From positions 107,959,129-108,023,128 of the forward strand of contig NC_056527.1 in the NCBI RefSeq assembly GCF_019175285.1: DNA of 64,000 bases. Direction: 5' to 3'. How positions within the stretch are numbered: position 1 is the first letter of the stretch; every line of letters starts with the position of its first letter. Source of the DNA: Sceloporus undulatus (lineage: Eukaryota; Chordata; Lepidosauria; Squamata; Phrynosomatidae). Positions 32,215-42,350 of this stretch are shown here, piece after piece. A program made the translations under genes and the position numbers. The notes beneath the pieces were generated by a model, which saw only the letters and a program-made list of their open reading frames with translations, made no database searches and was not told where the DNA came from.

Positions 32215-32885
32215 ATAAGAAACACCAAGAAATAACATTCTCAAGTGACTTGTCAAAAAGGAAAAGCCAGAGAGAAAAAGAATAAGAAGTGAGAAATTGG
32301 AAAAACTGAAAAATGAATTGGAAAAGAAGGAGAATATTTTAAAGAGAGATACAAGGAAGAAGGAGGTTCTACAGGATATAAAACATTTGCAAAAACAAAT
32401 ATCAATTTCAACAGCAATTAAGGATGCAGACAAATTAATTACAAATCAGAATCAAATTTAAATACCATTCTTAAAATACTATACAGAATTATTTCAAAAA
32501 TCAATGATAGATAATTTGAAAATAGCACAATATTTGGATAAGCAAAAAATAACGAAATTAACAAAAGAACAGAAAGATCAATTAAACAACCCGATAACAA
32601 AAAAGGAATTGTCAGATGCAATAGCCAAACGTAAACTAGGGAAATCCCCTGACCCTGATGGATTTAGTAATGAATACTATAAAATTTGTGAAGAACAATT
32701 AATTGACCCATTATTACAAACAATTAATGAGATCTCAAATTGTAAAATACCCCAAACATGGACTCAATCCAATATAATATTAACACCAAAGGAAGAAAAA
32801 GATTTAACAGAATTAAAGAATTACAGACCAATTTCACTATTAAATTCAAACTATAAATTATTTGCGGCAATATCAGAAGCCTAAG
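32215..32885 (+). repeat. LINE-1 ORF2 fragment, reverse transcriptase N-terminal part
   Basis: A lysine-rich stretch leads into an open frame (32504-32884) containing KLGKSPDPDGFSNEYYK, then PLLQTINEI, then NIILTPKEEKDLTELKNYRP and ISLLNSNYKLFA. These match L1 ORF2 motifs (KSPGPDGF, YRPISLLN). The open frame over 126 codons marks a rather young insertion. The sequence breaks off abruptly within the reverse transcriptase at 32883, so the copy is truncated at both ends. Confidence 0.88.
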
Positions 32886-33411
32886 CTGTTATTCATAGGG
32901 CCTGTTTTCTTCATCCTCCGTGATTTTTGGTGTCAGCAGAGGCTGAATGCAATTGAGAAGGGAATCAATGTGTTTTCCCAGGTAGGTATGTAGTCTCCAC
33001 CCTTCCCTGAGCACATTCTTGGCACTACCAACAAATGATAAGACAAGTTTCCAAACATGAGTTGAGTTTCATCTTCATTTGTTTATATTACCATCTCCCC
33101 CAAAGTAAGAAGCAAACAGAGCCAGGAAACTCAAGTGAATGCTTAGATTCTTACAGAACAATGGTACAGAAGCAGCCTGAAACAGAAACTGAAGCTTGGC
33201 ACATCTCTGTTCTACAAAATAATCTGGGCCCCTATCTTTGCTGCTCCCAGTCTCTATATAATTGCCTACTTTAAAGCATTATTCTTGTGCAAGCTGCTCT
33301 CAAACATGATGCCCTCATGCCAAGGCACCTATGACTAAATGATGTCACTAAAACTTCACATCCAAAATTACGGTAATTAATCATTATGGTAATTACAGGA
33401 GAATTACTGTG

Positions 33412-33650
33412 CCCTGGTGGCGCAGTGGTTAAATGCCTGTACTGCAGCCATTTACTCAAGACCACAAGGTTGCGAGTTCAAGACCAGCAAAAGGGCCCAA
33501 GCTCGACTCAGGCTTGCATCCTTCCGAGGTCGCTAAAATGAGTACCCAGACTGTTGGGGGCAAATTAGCTTACTTGCTAATTAGCTTACTTGCTGTTCAC
33601 CGCTATGATCTTTGGAATAGCGGTATATAAATAAAACAAATTAAATGAAT
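33412..33650 (+). repeat. tRNA-derived SINE with L2/RTE-type tail
   Basis: The head is GGTGGCGCAGTGGTTAA (A box) and GGTTGCGAGTTCAAGACC (B box). The body is AAAGGGCCCAAGCTCGACTC, and the tail is GGAATAGCGGTATATAAATA. An internal 14-bp duplication (AGCTTACTTGCTAATT) is seen near 33568-33595. It is a different family from the common SINE at 47682. Confidence 0.85.
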
Positions 33651-34552
33651 GGGACTTCCCTTGAAGAGTGTTCACAAGGTACATTTGCTTCCAAATACTG
33701 TGCTGAATTTCTTACATCACTATGCTCTCACTCCTATGCTCTCTTGGGATAATGTAGGCAACTTTGAGGATTGCACAATCTACTTAATTTTTTTATTAGA
33801 ATCCAAACAAAGCCAGCTGCAAAACAGTGGTTAAGGCAGACAGACATCACATCCTGTAAGCTAAAGAATAGAGTGCCTCTGCTCTGCCCAGGAATTTGCA
33901 GTCAGCACTGGAACCAAGCTCACAGCAAGTGTCTTCGTAACAAAATTCATTTCTGGCTTCCTGCAAAGAACCTTTTCCAACAATCTAATTTCACAGGCAA
34001 AGTTTCTTATCTGTTGCAATTGTAGGCAACCAAGAGACAGAAATATACCAATTTATTGCAATAGATCCCAATCTACGTTCCATCAATTTCTGTCTTAAAT
34101 CTTTAAGGTCAGAAAAGGATGGGTAAAATTAGTTTCCAAACAGGTGATTACAGAATTTAGATCATTAATACAACAAATCAATATATTCGTGATACTGAAA
34201 AACGCTAACTTAGAATGGGTTCTCCCAGATAATTTTAAACAAAAGTTCCTAGGACTGAAACTGACAAAGCATCTGGCCTCTATTAGTTTTTTTAATATGG
34301 CATAACAATATGCTGTATTTGGAAAAAAGTAAAAATTAGGTATACAGTAGTAACCATTTCTACAGCTCTTTTTCTCAAAAATGGCCTCCTTGTCTAATCT
34401 CAAATTCTATCTCACAGGTGGGAGTACTCTGCAGATGGAGCAAGATTGGGTTTTGTGACCCTCTTAAAAGTCAAAAAACTATTCCCATCTGGAAGGGCAA
34501 TTTTGACACACATCCAAAATATGGCTTAGGTCCAGACTATTTGAGAGACCAT

Positions 34553-34792
34553 GGGCCCAAATAGACAGGCCAAAATAGAGCTGTGTTGGGCCACTTTGGA
34601 AGTATGCTGTTTAAATGATCCATGCGTCCTAAGAGGCCAGAAACCGTGCTAAAGCCATGCTCCAGTCCTAAGGACTGGAGCACAACTTTGGCATAGCTTC
34701 TGGCCTCTTAAGATGTGTGTGTCATTTAAACAGTATACTGTACCTCCAAAGTGACCTGAAGCAGCTTTATTTTGGCCTGTTCGTTCGGACCC
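34553..34792. repeat. Foldback DNA transposon, ACAGGCC-terminus family
   Basis: The whole element is a 240-bp imperfect palindrome. Outer arms are GGGCCCAAATAGACAGGCC and GGCCTGTTCGTTCGGACCC. Inner arms contain CATGCGTCCTAAGAGGCCAG and its reverse counterpart. The centre is GTCCTAAGGAC. It shares CAGCTTTATTTTGGC and the inner arms with 56353-56546. Confidence 0.8.
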
Positions 34793-34794
34793 AT

Positions 34795-35110
34795 CACATC
34801 TCCCCATGTAAACCTGCCAGAGCCTTAAGATCCTCAGGGGAAGGCTTCTTCCCAGTCCCTTTCACCCACAAGCAAAATCATTTTTATTCAGGCAGGCTTT
34901 CAATAGATAATCATGACAGGGTGTTAATTTTATTACTGGGTTTTGTTTTTGTTTTTAACATATATAATATAATTTTTACTTCAATGCTTTTATTGTTTTA
35001 AAACTTTTATTGTAAAGTTTTTTTTCTAAATATTTTTAACTGTGAGCCGCCTTCGGTCCTTTTCTGGGAGAAAGGTGGCATAAAAATGAAATAAATAAAT
35101 GAATAAAATA
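34795..35110 (+). repeat. L2-type LINE 3' end
   Basis: AAGGCTTCTTCCCAGTCCCT, then TTATTCAGGCAGGCTTTCAA, a T-rich 3'UTR, then AACTGTGAGCCGCCTTCGGT and an AAATAAATAAAT tail. This is the standard L2 3' end on the + strand. Confidence 0.65.
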
Positions 35111-35274
35111 AGAGACCATTAAAAAAAGGAAAAAATACTTTAAACAAAGATCAATTGAATATCCAAAAGAACCGCTTTAACCTTAATAGCAAGCAAAAAC
35201 CAAAGAAAAAATTAGTAAGAGATGTTCAGCTCCAAAGACAGAGGAAGCAATGGTTCCTAATGCTGATTCCTGCA

Positions 35275-35995
35275 CAGTACAATCGGCCCTTCTTATACAC
35301 TGATTTTTTTATACACGGATTCAAGCATCCACGGTTTGAAAATGTTAAAAAAAAGGTATACATTTAATAATAAATAAATAAATAAAATTTTTATTTGTAT
35401 CCCGCCCTTCCAAGCGATCAGGGCGGCTTACAGAGTGCACCAGTGTGCAAATAACAAACAAGGTTAAAAACAAACAGATACATCACATCTTAAAAACAAT
35501 AAAAAGCCCCTTAGCCCAACCTCACGGCCACGAGAGAGGAGGGAGGCCCACAGGATATTTAATCGGGGAATGCCTGATTGAATAGGAAGGTTTTGAGACC
35601 CTTCCTAAATTGGGCCAGGGTGGTAGATGAGCGGAGTTCCATGGGCAGCGTATTCCAAAGGGCTGGGGCAGCCGTGGAAAGGGTCCTTCTTACAGTAGAA
35701 GCTAACCTGGCCCCAGGCACCTTCAGGAGTTGCTGCCCAGATGTTCTGAGGGTGCGAGGCGGAATGTACGGAGAGAGGCGGTCCTTCAGAAATCCTGGGC
35801 CCAAGCCATTTAGGGCTTTATAGGTAATAACCAATATTTAAAATATCAAACCTTGATTTTCCATTTTTTATAAGGGACACCATTTTTCTATGTCATTATA
35901 TTTAATGGGACTTGAGCATCCACCGATTTTGTTATTCACGGGGGATCTTGGAACCAAACTCCAGGGTATAACAAGGGTTCACTGTAGCTGAAAGA
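35275..35995. repeat. Tigger/mariner-like MITE, split by an L2 insertion
   Basis: The left part 35275-35365 (ACAATCGGCCCTTCTTATAC, GCATCCACGGTTTGAAAATG) and right part 35840-35995 (AAATATCAAACCTTGATTTT, TCCAGGGTATAACAAGGGTT, CACTGT) together form one element of the family seen at 60895. The intervening 35370-35840 is an L2 copy. Confidence 0.75.
35368..35840 (-). repeat. L2 LINE, 3' end with open ORF end
   Basis: Reverse-strand copy with an uninterrupted 91-codon frame (35834-35559). It contains YKALNGLGPGFLKDRL, PRTLRTSGQQLLKVP, then AAPALWNTLPMELR and the end TFLFNQAFPD, typical of the L2 ORF C-terminus. It is followed by a 3'UTR and a TAAA tail at 35368-35390. The unbroken frame indicates a young insertion. 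Confidence 0.88.
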
Positions 35996-36134
35996 TAACT
36001 GAGGACAGTAGCTTGGCACACTGGAGTATACGCAATAGAAGATGGGAGTAGGGTTCCTGGTCAATAGCTACTAGAAGGTTCCAAATATGGCACTGTACTG
36101 GCACAAACCTATTTGTATGAGTCACAAACATCAC

Positions 36135-36255
36135 AGATGATGATGTGGTCCTCTAGATATTGTTGGACTGTAATACTCAGCACTCCCCACATTTAGCTAT
36201 GCTGCCAAGAGCTGCTAGGACTTGCAGCCCTTCAGCTTCTGGAGGACTGCATGAT
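36135..36255. repeat. hAT-like foldback MITE
   Basis: Inverted arms are GTGGTCCTCTAGATATTGTTGG and CAGCTTCTGGAGGACTGCAT, with GACTGTAATACTCAGCACTC inside. It is the same arm pattern as 16985-17105. Confidence 0.6.
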
Positions 36256-36714
36256 CCTCACAAGCAATGCTATTTTAATTAGTGGCCAGCCCAGCTGTCA
36301 GAGCTTCTGATTTGTAAGGCCCAGGTTCTAGTTCTAGATGTGCAAGCCTCAGCTGCCATTACAAAATGTAGTATAGTTGACATAAGCTCAAAGATACCCT
36401 CTATGAGTTTATATATTCCAGTACTCAATCCCAACACTGAAAAAGAGGTTTCCCCAGCCAAGCCTTGATTCAAATTAATTAATGGAATGGCCAAAGCGTC
36501 CCATACCTGTCACCATTATTCATTTGTTTCACTACATATGCTAGTCATTAATTCAATATACAAAGCATATTCTCTAGCTGCTCCTTCTGCGCTCTGCTAG
36601 ATACTTTACAGACATTTTATTGCCCTATCAAGCAATACTATGTTGCCAAAATATATAGAAAGTTAACAACCCAGAGAATAGGAAATGACAGACCCCCCCC
36701 ACCCCCTTTCACAT

Positions 36715-36930
36715 GAATTTCCAAATTCAACCAAAATCACTTCTTTTCCATATTCCCTTTTTTACTTTCAATGTACATGTCAATTTATCATTAATCACTA
36801 ATTTCCATACCTCTTTATACCAGTCCTCCAATTCTACAGTTATTTTCATTTTCCAACATCTTGCTATAATTAATCTCGCTGCTTTAATCAAATTTGTTAC
36901 CAAATCATTTTCTTCTTTTTCCCCCATTTC
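36715..36930 (-). repeat. LINE-1 ORF2 C-terminal fragment
   Basis: The reverse strand has a 66-codon open frame (36927-36727) with NDLVTNLIKAARLIIARCWK, then LEDWYKEVWKLVINDKLTC. This is the pattern of the L1 ORF2 C-terminus (AAR..IA..WK, W...LW..A..DKLT). It is truncated on both sides. Confidence 0.7.
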
Positions 36931-37013
36931 TCTGAGTTAAATAATGGCTCCAGGGAAGGGGAGCACAGAGGTGGGATATTAAAGATAGTTAGACAAATTG
37001 TAATAGAATGTAG

Positions 37014-37017
<4 letters not shown>

Positions 37018-37068
<51 letters not shown>

Positions 37069-37110
37069 GAATTATGTGTTGTATAATATTCAATATGCAA
37101 TGTATGAATC

Positions 37111-37141
<31 letters not shown>
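37018..37141. repeat. (TA)n(CA)n and (TAA)n microsatellites
   Basis: A compound TA then CA dinucleotide array (37018-37068) is followed after 40 bp by a TAA triplet array (37111-37141). Confidence 0.85.
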
Positions 37142-37147
<6 letters not shown>

Positions 37148-37324
37148 TAAAAATTACAAGAGAAGGCAAAAGAATCTGGAAAGTCTCTTGGAACAATGAA
37201 GGGTAGACAATAATGGGTTAAGTAGACAAATGATCTGATTCAATGCAAAATAGGGTCATATGTTCAGCCTTAAACTCAAAATTAATTGTTCATCACTCTA
37301 ACTCTACCCAAGTGCATATGATTT

Positions 37325-37545
37325 GTGTGTGCCTTCAAATCGCATGTTGACTTATGGCGACTCCATGAATTTTATAGGGTTTTCTTTGGCAAGGAATACT
37401 CAGAAGTGGTTTTGCCAGCTCCTTCCTCTGAAATATGGACTACAGCAGCTAACATTTGTTGGCAGTCTCCCATCCAAGTACTAACCAGGACTGATCCTGC
37501 TTAGCTTCCAAGATCAGACAGGATCTGGTGTCTTTGGGGCATTTT
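37325..37545 (-). repeat. 5S rRNA-headed SINE
   Basis: Read on the reverse strand, 37540-37441 matches the 3' two thirds of 5S rRNA. It has GGAAGCTAAGCAGG (A-box region), GGTTAGTACTTGGATGGG (C box, exact) and TGCTGTAGTCC. It is joined to the body AACCACTTCTGAGTATTCC, then AAGAAAACCCTATAAAATTC, and the end GATTTGAAGGCACACACA shared with tRNA-headed SINEs. It is a retroposed SINE and not a functional 5S gene: the 5' third of 5S is absent. Confidence 0.85.
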
Positions 37546-37549
37546 GACT

Positions 37550-39015
37550 CATATATGGTATAAGCTTCATTTGAGAGTCTGTTATGAAAGATGATGCAGT
37601 AGGCATATAACAGTATACAGTACAGCTACCATTATATCCCCATTGCATCATCTTTTACATTAGATTTTCCCATAGCTGTCCACAAAAGCTCTTGCTACAA
37701 GAAATCAGTGAAGCTCCAACATATTTCAGAATTCTCGGCCTTTTTTCTACAATAAACTAAACAGAACAAAAATGACAAAGAAAAACTATAATCAGTGTCA
37801 AACCTAAGTAACTGGAACTCACTGGCAAATTCATCTCCACAGAATCTACTCTTTTGGAGGTTCTGAGAATTATAAGGCAACGGCTCTTTCTGAAACATTT
37901 ATATATAGTATCAACCTTGTTATCCTTTCACTAGCAGTCAAGAATTGGGAGTGGGTCAGTACTGAGACACAATGATTTCTATTACATACATTGCTTGGAT
38001 ATTTTTTATTTTTATTTTTTGACATCTTATAAAATACAAACACTTATCTGGTTATCCATTGCACACATACAAAATATATGATCTCACATTATATGTGTGC
38101 GTAACAAGAATATAAACTATATGTGTGGGACGGATGGTACTGCAGAGGGAGCCATTACACACACTCACAAACACTGTTGCCACACACACAAACACTGTTG
38201 CTACCAATGTGCACTAAAGTGACATTATGTCACCTCTGATTCCAGGTAAATGGCCAAAATACAGCCAGATTCAAGTGTTAGGGGGTGGGTTGCAGATCTT
38301 CTAGCATTTCAAAAATGAAAACTAGGACACATGCTAGTAAGCAACGGCAAAGTGTGGTCAAAATGGTGGAAGTTATTAATACGGAAGAATAGACATGCTG
38401 GAGATGTTGCAACAGTTTGCTTTTGCCTGAGACTACAGGAAAGGGCACAATTCTGTCCTGCTCCTGAATTCAGTTTGCAGGAACTGATGTAAGCTGAGGG
38501 AAAAGAGGGAAAGTGGTAGAACAGAAAAGCTGTGACATTTTAAAAGCAGCAGAAAAAGTGGGACGACAGAAGATTAATTGGAAAGGCCCCTGCCACATTG
38601 GGAGAGTTGAAGGGTATGGGGTTGTGAGGGGTAGCAGTGGCCAAGGAGACCCAAACCACCACATTTTATAATAGTTTGGGGAGGTTCGATTTTGGACTGC
38701 ATTTTTGATAAATATTAACATTTTTGAGGGGTCTGAGGGTTTCAAGGGGGGGTTCTGGGGCTGTATCATGCACCTCCAGAGGGTGCCATGTGACATGTGG
38801 GCCGCACTTTGCCCATTCTTAGCATGGGTTCCCATGCACTATCTTGAGCACTCTGAAGGAAGGATACATTAAAACCTAGTAGTAATAGTAACAATAAAAA
38901 TACTGTATATAGAAAGATTAACAGTAGGAGATGTATTTGTTCAGAGCTTGATATTTTTGTCTGACACACAAACCTACAATGAAAGCTAGTCTTGCTTTTA
39001 AAATACATCTATTCT
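37550..39015. other. Intergenic, nothing recognised
   Basis: AT-rich sequence with no exon-like frame and no repeat family that I can support. CA-rich patches occur near 38155-38195. Confidence 0.4.
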
Positions 39016-39019
39016 TATC

Positions 39020-39165
39020 CACTGGGCAAGTCACATGCTCTCAACCTCAGGGGAAGGCAATGGCAAACCTCCTCTGAACAAAACTTGCCAAGAAAACCCC
39101 ATGAGAGATTCGCCTTAGGGTCACCATAAGTTAGAAACGGCTTGAAGGCACACAACAAACACACA
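39020..39165 (+). repeat. tRNA-SINE, 3' body only
   Basis: GGGCAAGTCACATGCTCTCA, then CCTCCTCTGAACAAAACTTG, then GGCTTGAAGGCACACAACAA and a CA-rich end. The head is missing and the tail is well preserved. Confidence 0.78.
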
Positions 39166-39281
39166 CACAGATTCTTATCCACAGCATCAGTGTTTCATCT
39201 ACTTGTGGTTAACGTTCTGCAAACAGATTAACTTTCTGTAAACAGAAAATAAGGTTAACCTTCTGTAAACTTGAAATGCAG

Positions 39282-39935
39282 AATTCAAAGATATAGCCAT
39301 GTTAGTCTGCAAAATCAGTATGTAGAGAGATCTTGTAGCACCTTTTAAACTAACTAAAGAAACAAGTTGGCAGCATAAGTTTTCATAGACTTAAGTCTAC
39401 TTCCTCAGATGCATTTGCAAATGCATCTGAGGAAGTAGACTTACGTCTACAAAAAGTCATGCTGCCAGCTTATTTAAAGGTAAAAGGTAGTCCCTTGAAA
39501 TGAATATCTAGTTGTAATTGACTAGTCTGCAAATACATCTGAGGAAGTAGACATAAGTCTACAAAAGCTCATGCTGCCAGTTTCTTTCTTTAAAGGTAAA
39601 GGTAATCCCTTGACATGAATGTCTAGTCGTAACCGCCTGTAGTTTGCAAATGCATCTGAGGAAGTAGATTTAAGGCTGCATCCACACTGGAGAAATAACC
39701 TGGTTTGGCACTGCTTTAACTCTTTCTGGCTCAAGGCTATGGAATTCTGGGAGTTGGAGTTTGTTGTGGGCCCAGCCCCACAACAAACTCCAACTCCCAG
39801 AATTCCATAGTCTTGAGCCAGACAACAAGGTAAAGCAGTGCCAAACCAGGTATTTTCTCCAGTGTGGATGCAGCCTAAGTCTACAAAAGATCATGCTGCC
39901 AACTTGTTCCTTTAGTCAGTCTTAAAATGCAGAGT
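39282..39935. repeat. hAT-like foldback element with local tandem triplication
   Basis: The element starts as a palindrome: AGACTTAAGTCTACTTCCTC, centre ATTTGCAAAT at 39413-39422, and the mirrored GAGGAAGTAGAC. The right half plus a SINE tail piece (TTTAAAGGTAAAAGGTAGTC) then repeats. Units begin at 39415, 39526 and 39642, giving periods of 111 and 116 bp. The third unit is split by the MITE at 39674-39875. Confidence 0.75.
39674..39875. mobile_element. Harbinger-like foldback MITE with TAA duplication
   Basis: A 202-bp near-perfect palindrome. The left end is GGCTGCATCCACACTGGAGA and the right end is its mirror TCTCCAGTGTGGATGCAGCC. The inner arms AACTCCCAGAATTCCATAG are symmetrical about 39775. 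TAA occurs immediately outside on both sides (39671-39673 and 39876-39878). It interrupts the word AGATTTAAGTCTAC of a host repeat, so the duplication is verified against an empty site. A 3-bp TAA duplication is the hallmark of PIF/Harbinger. Confidence 0.88.
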
Positions 39936-40139
39936 TCTCTAGCTGTCACATCCTCTGACCTGGGAGCCCTAAGCTCCTGTTCTGCTCCAGTGAGGGCCAA
40001 GCAGTCTGCAAAGTGCCTGTTGGGGCTGAGCCTTGCCTGCCCCAGAGAGCCCTGCTGCTGCCCATGTGCACTAGGACTCCTTCCCACGTGCCAGAAGATG
40101 ATGATGCTGTGCTTCCTCCTCCTCTCCCTTCCCCCCTCC

Positions 40140-40453
40140 CATTTCCAAAATTCTGCAGTTTATTTGCATACTGCCCCTTCATTGGCTGGCAAGAAAGAGG
40201 AAGGAGCAAAGAGGGAAAGCCTGCAGCAAGGAGGAGGGAGAGAAAAAAGGGGTGGAGACACCTTTGTTTCTCAGCTTTGGTTTGTAAACAAGAGGCAGTC
40301 TAGACTCCCAGCTGGAGCTTTCCTGGGGGGCCACCAGCAGTCTCTCTGTGGGGAGCCTCCCCACCTCCACGAAGGGCATCTCCTCGGGTTTTAGGAGAGC
40401 TAAGAGACTCCATCCTAAGAAGAGGCACACCTTCGACCTTGCTCTTCTGCCAG
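40140..40453 (+). promoter_or_regulatory. YPEL3: Candidate YPEL3 promoter and non-coding first exon
   Basis: An octamer motif ATTTGCAT (40162-40169) and inverted CCAAT box ATTGGCTGG (40181) lie upstream of a GC-richer stretch. That stretch ends in a good splice donor, CAG/GTGAGA, at 40453/40454. YPEL3 coding exon 1 has an acceptor with untranslated sequence before the ATG, so an upstream non-coding exon must exist. This is the best candidate seen, but no transcript evidence is available and the distance (3.4 kb) is only plausible. Confidence 0.4.
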
Positions 40454-42350
40454 GTGAGATTGCAGGGGGGGTGTGAGGAAGTGGGCTCAAATCCATGCCA
40501 CAAAATAGTCTATAAAGTGTCACAAGACTTAAAGAAGGAGGAGGGATGCCTCTTGTAAGATTTCCAACATTAAGGAATGACTGCATTGGGCAACTGGGTA
40601 GCTAATTGTAGCCACAAAACATAATCCAATTTACTCACCAGGTGACCAATGGGTTTGGTGAACAACAAGGGATGGGATGCATTCCAGCCCCAGCAATTAT
40701 TTTGTTCTTTCTGACAGCCATGCCCTGCTTAAGCAATGCTTGCATGTACTAGGACCCACCAACATTCATGATCCTTAATGTCTAAGGCTCAAGGCAGGAT
40801 ATTTCACCAAATGTAACAATATGCTCCTTCTCATGTGATTCCACAGGGCTCCTCTTTCCCACAGAAAAACCCACATTTACTTCACCAGAGAAGAAAAGAT
40901 CTGGACAAAGGCTGTGAATTCCAGTTCCTCTTCTTCAAAATAATATTGGGCTCCTTATGTCTCGAGTATCCAGTGTTGTTTTGTCTCAATACGGATTGGA
41001 GGCACTGAGCCAAACCACATGAATCATAACTATGGCTTATAAAAGGAGGGTGACCATATCTTTATAGTCTGTGACAATAAATACCGTACAGCCACTATAT
41101 CTCCCAGAATCCAGGGACTGAGGATTATGTGCTTAGAGCTAATGGAAGATAATTGTGGTTTTTCTAGTTTACAAGTTTTGGTATCCAACAAGTCTTATTT
41201 ATTTGACAGAGAATCTACATTTACAAAAATCTTTAAAAATCTTTCAAAAGAATGTCAACCAAATATCTAACATCCTCCTCCTTTTCCTCTAATGGCCCCC
41301 TAAAGGTTTCATATTTAATAGTTAAGGATTAGAGATTATGAAATATGCACAATAAATTTTGCAAAAAGAGGAGAAAACAAAGATGTATTATGTAGCTTAG
41401 CTTACTTTTCTTTCATGATCCATCTCTCTCAGGGGCTCCTTCCCCAGCAATCTGTTAACCCATATACATACATATCACACGACAACAGAAACAGTAGCAT
41501 AATGTAGACCATACTGTATTTTATTGAGAACTAATTGTAGTAACAATCTGTAATCTAAGTCTCTTAAATATCCTATCCCCCTATGGTCATTTCTTAGTTT
41601 CTACAGAATCTGCAGAATCAGACTGGTAACTTGTATTCATGTTTTCTGTAAAATAGGGCCATGCTGTGTGTAAAGTATGAATTCTGCAGCATGTTCATAT
41701 GAGCACAGCCATATTTGTTCTAAAAACCAAGAGGCTCAAGTCAAAATATATTCCACAGCCTCACAATGGAATTGAATATCCATTGCACAGCACTCAAATG
41801 TTAAAAGCATTTTAACAGAATCCCTTCTCACATTGTGGACTATGGGGTGCCAATCTGGTATATTTCCCATCATATGAAAGAAAGACCCTACCATCTCATG
41901 GAATTAGTGTTTAAAGCACATTATTGTGGAAGGTGTGTCTTCCTTCTTGCCTTGAAGCATATAGTGTCCAGAAAGAATTTAGATTTATTTCTTAGGCTTA
42001 TTATACACTAGACTATGCAGCCATGATCTCTCTGATAAATAAAATGCCTCCATGTTAAGTAGGCTAGTGGCCAGTGTGTTTCCATTGTCTGTTAGGCAAT
42101 CCTGTATTTTGCACAGAAGTGGATCTAAGTTGCCATGGATACACACTAAAATGATGTTGTCTGATAAGGAGATGATCATTATTGGTCATAGAATTGCTCA
42201 ATAGTTGTCTGGCATTTTTCACAATCATTTTGCTCAAGCTGCCGGAATGAGGAATAAGATTGTTGTATTACAGATCTTTACAAAAGCGTCTTTTTTTTAC
42301 CTGACCTCCTTTAACTTGTCCTTCCTCACCTTCCTTCCCCTTTCCTGTTA
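40454..42350. other. Unassigned sequence upstream of YPEL3 coding exons
   Basis: Probably YPEL3 first intron, if the candidate exon at 40140-40453 is right. No exon-like translation and no repeat family that I can name. Confidence 0.35.

Noticed and set aside
37441-37540. Functional 5S rRNA gene
   Set aside because: The 5' third of 5S is missing, there is no T-run terminator at the right place, and the sequence continues into a SINE body.
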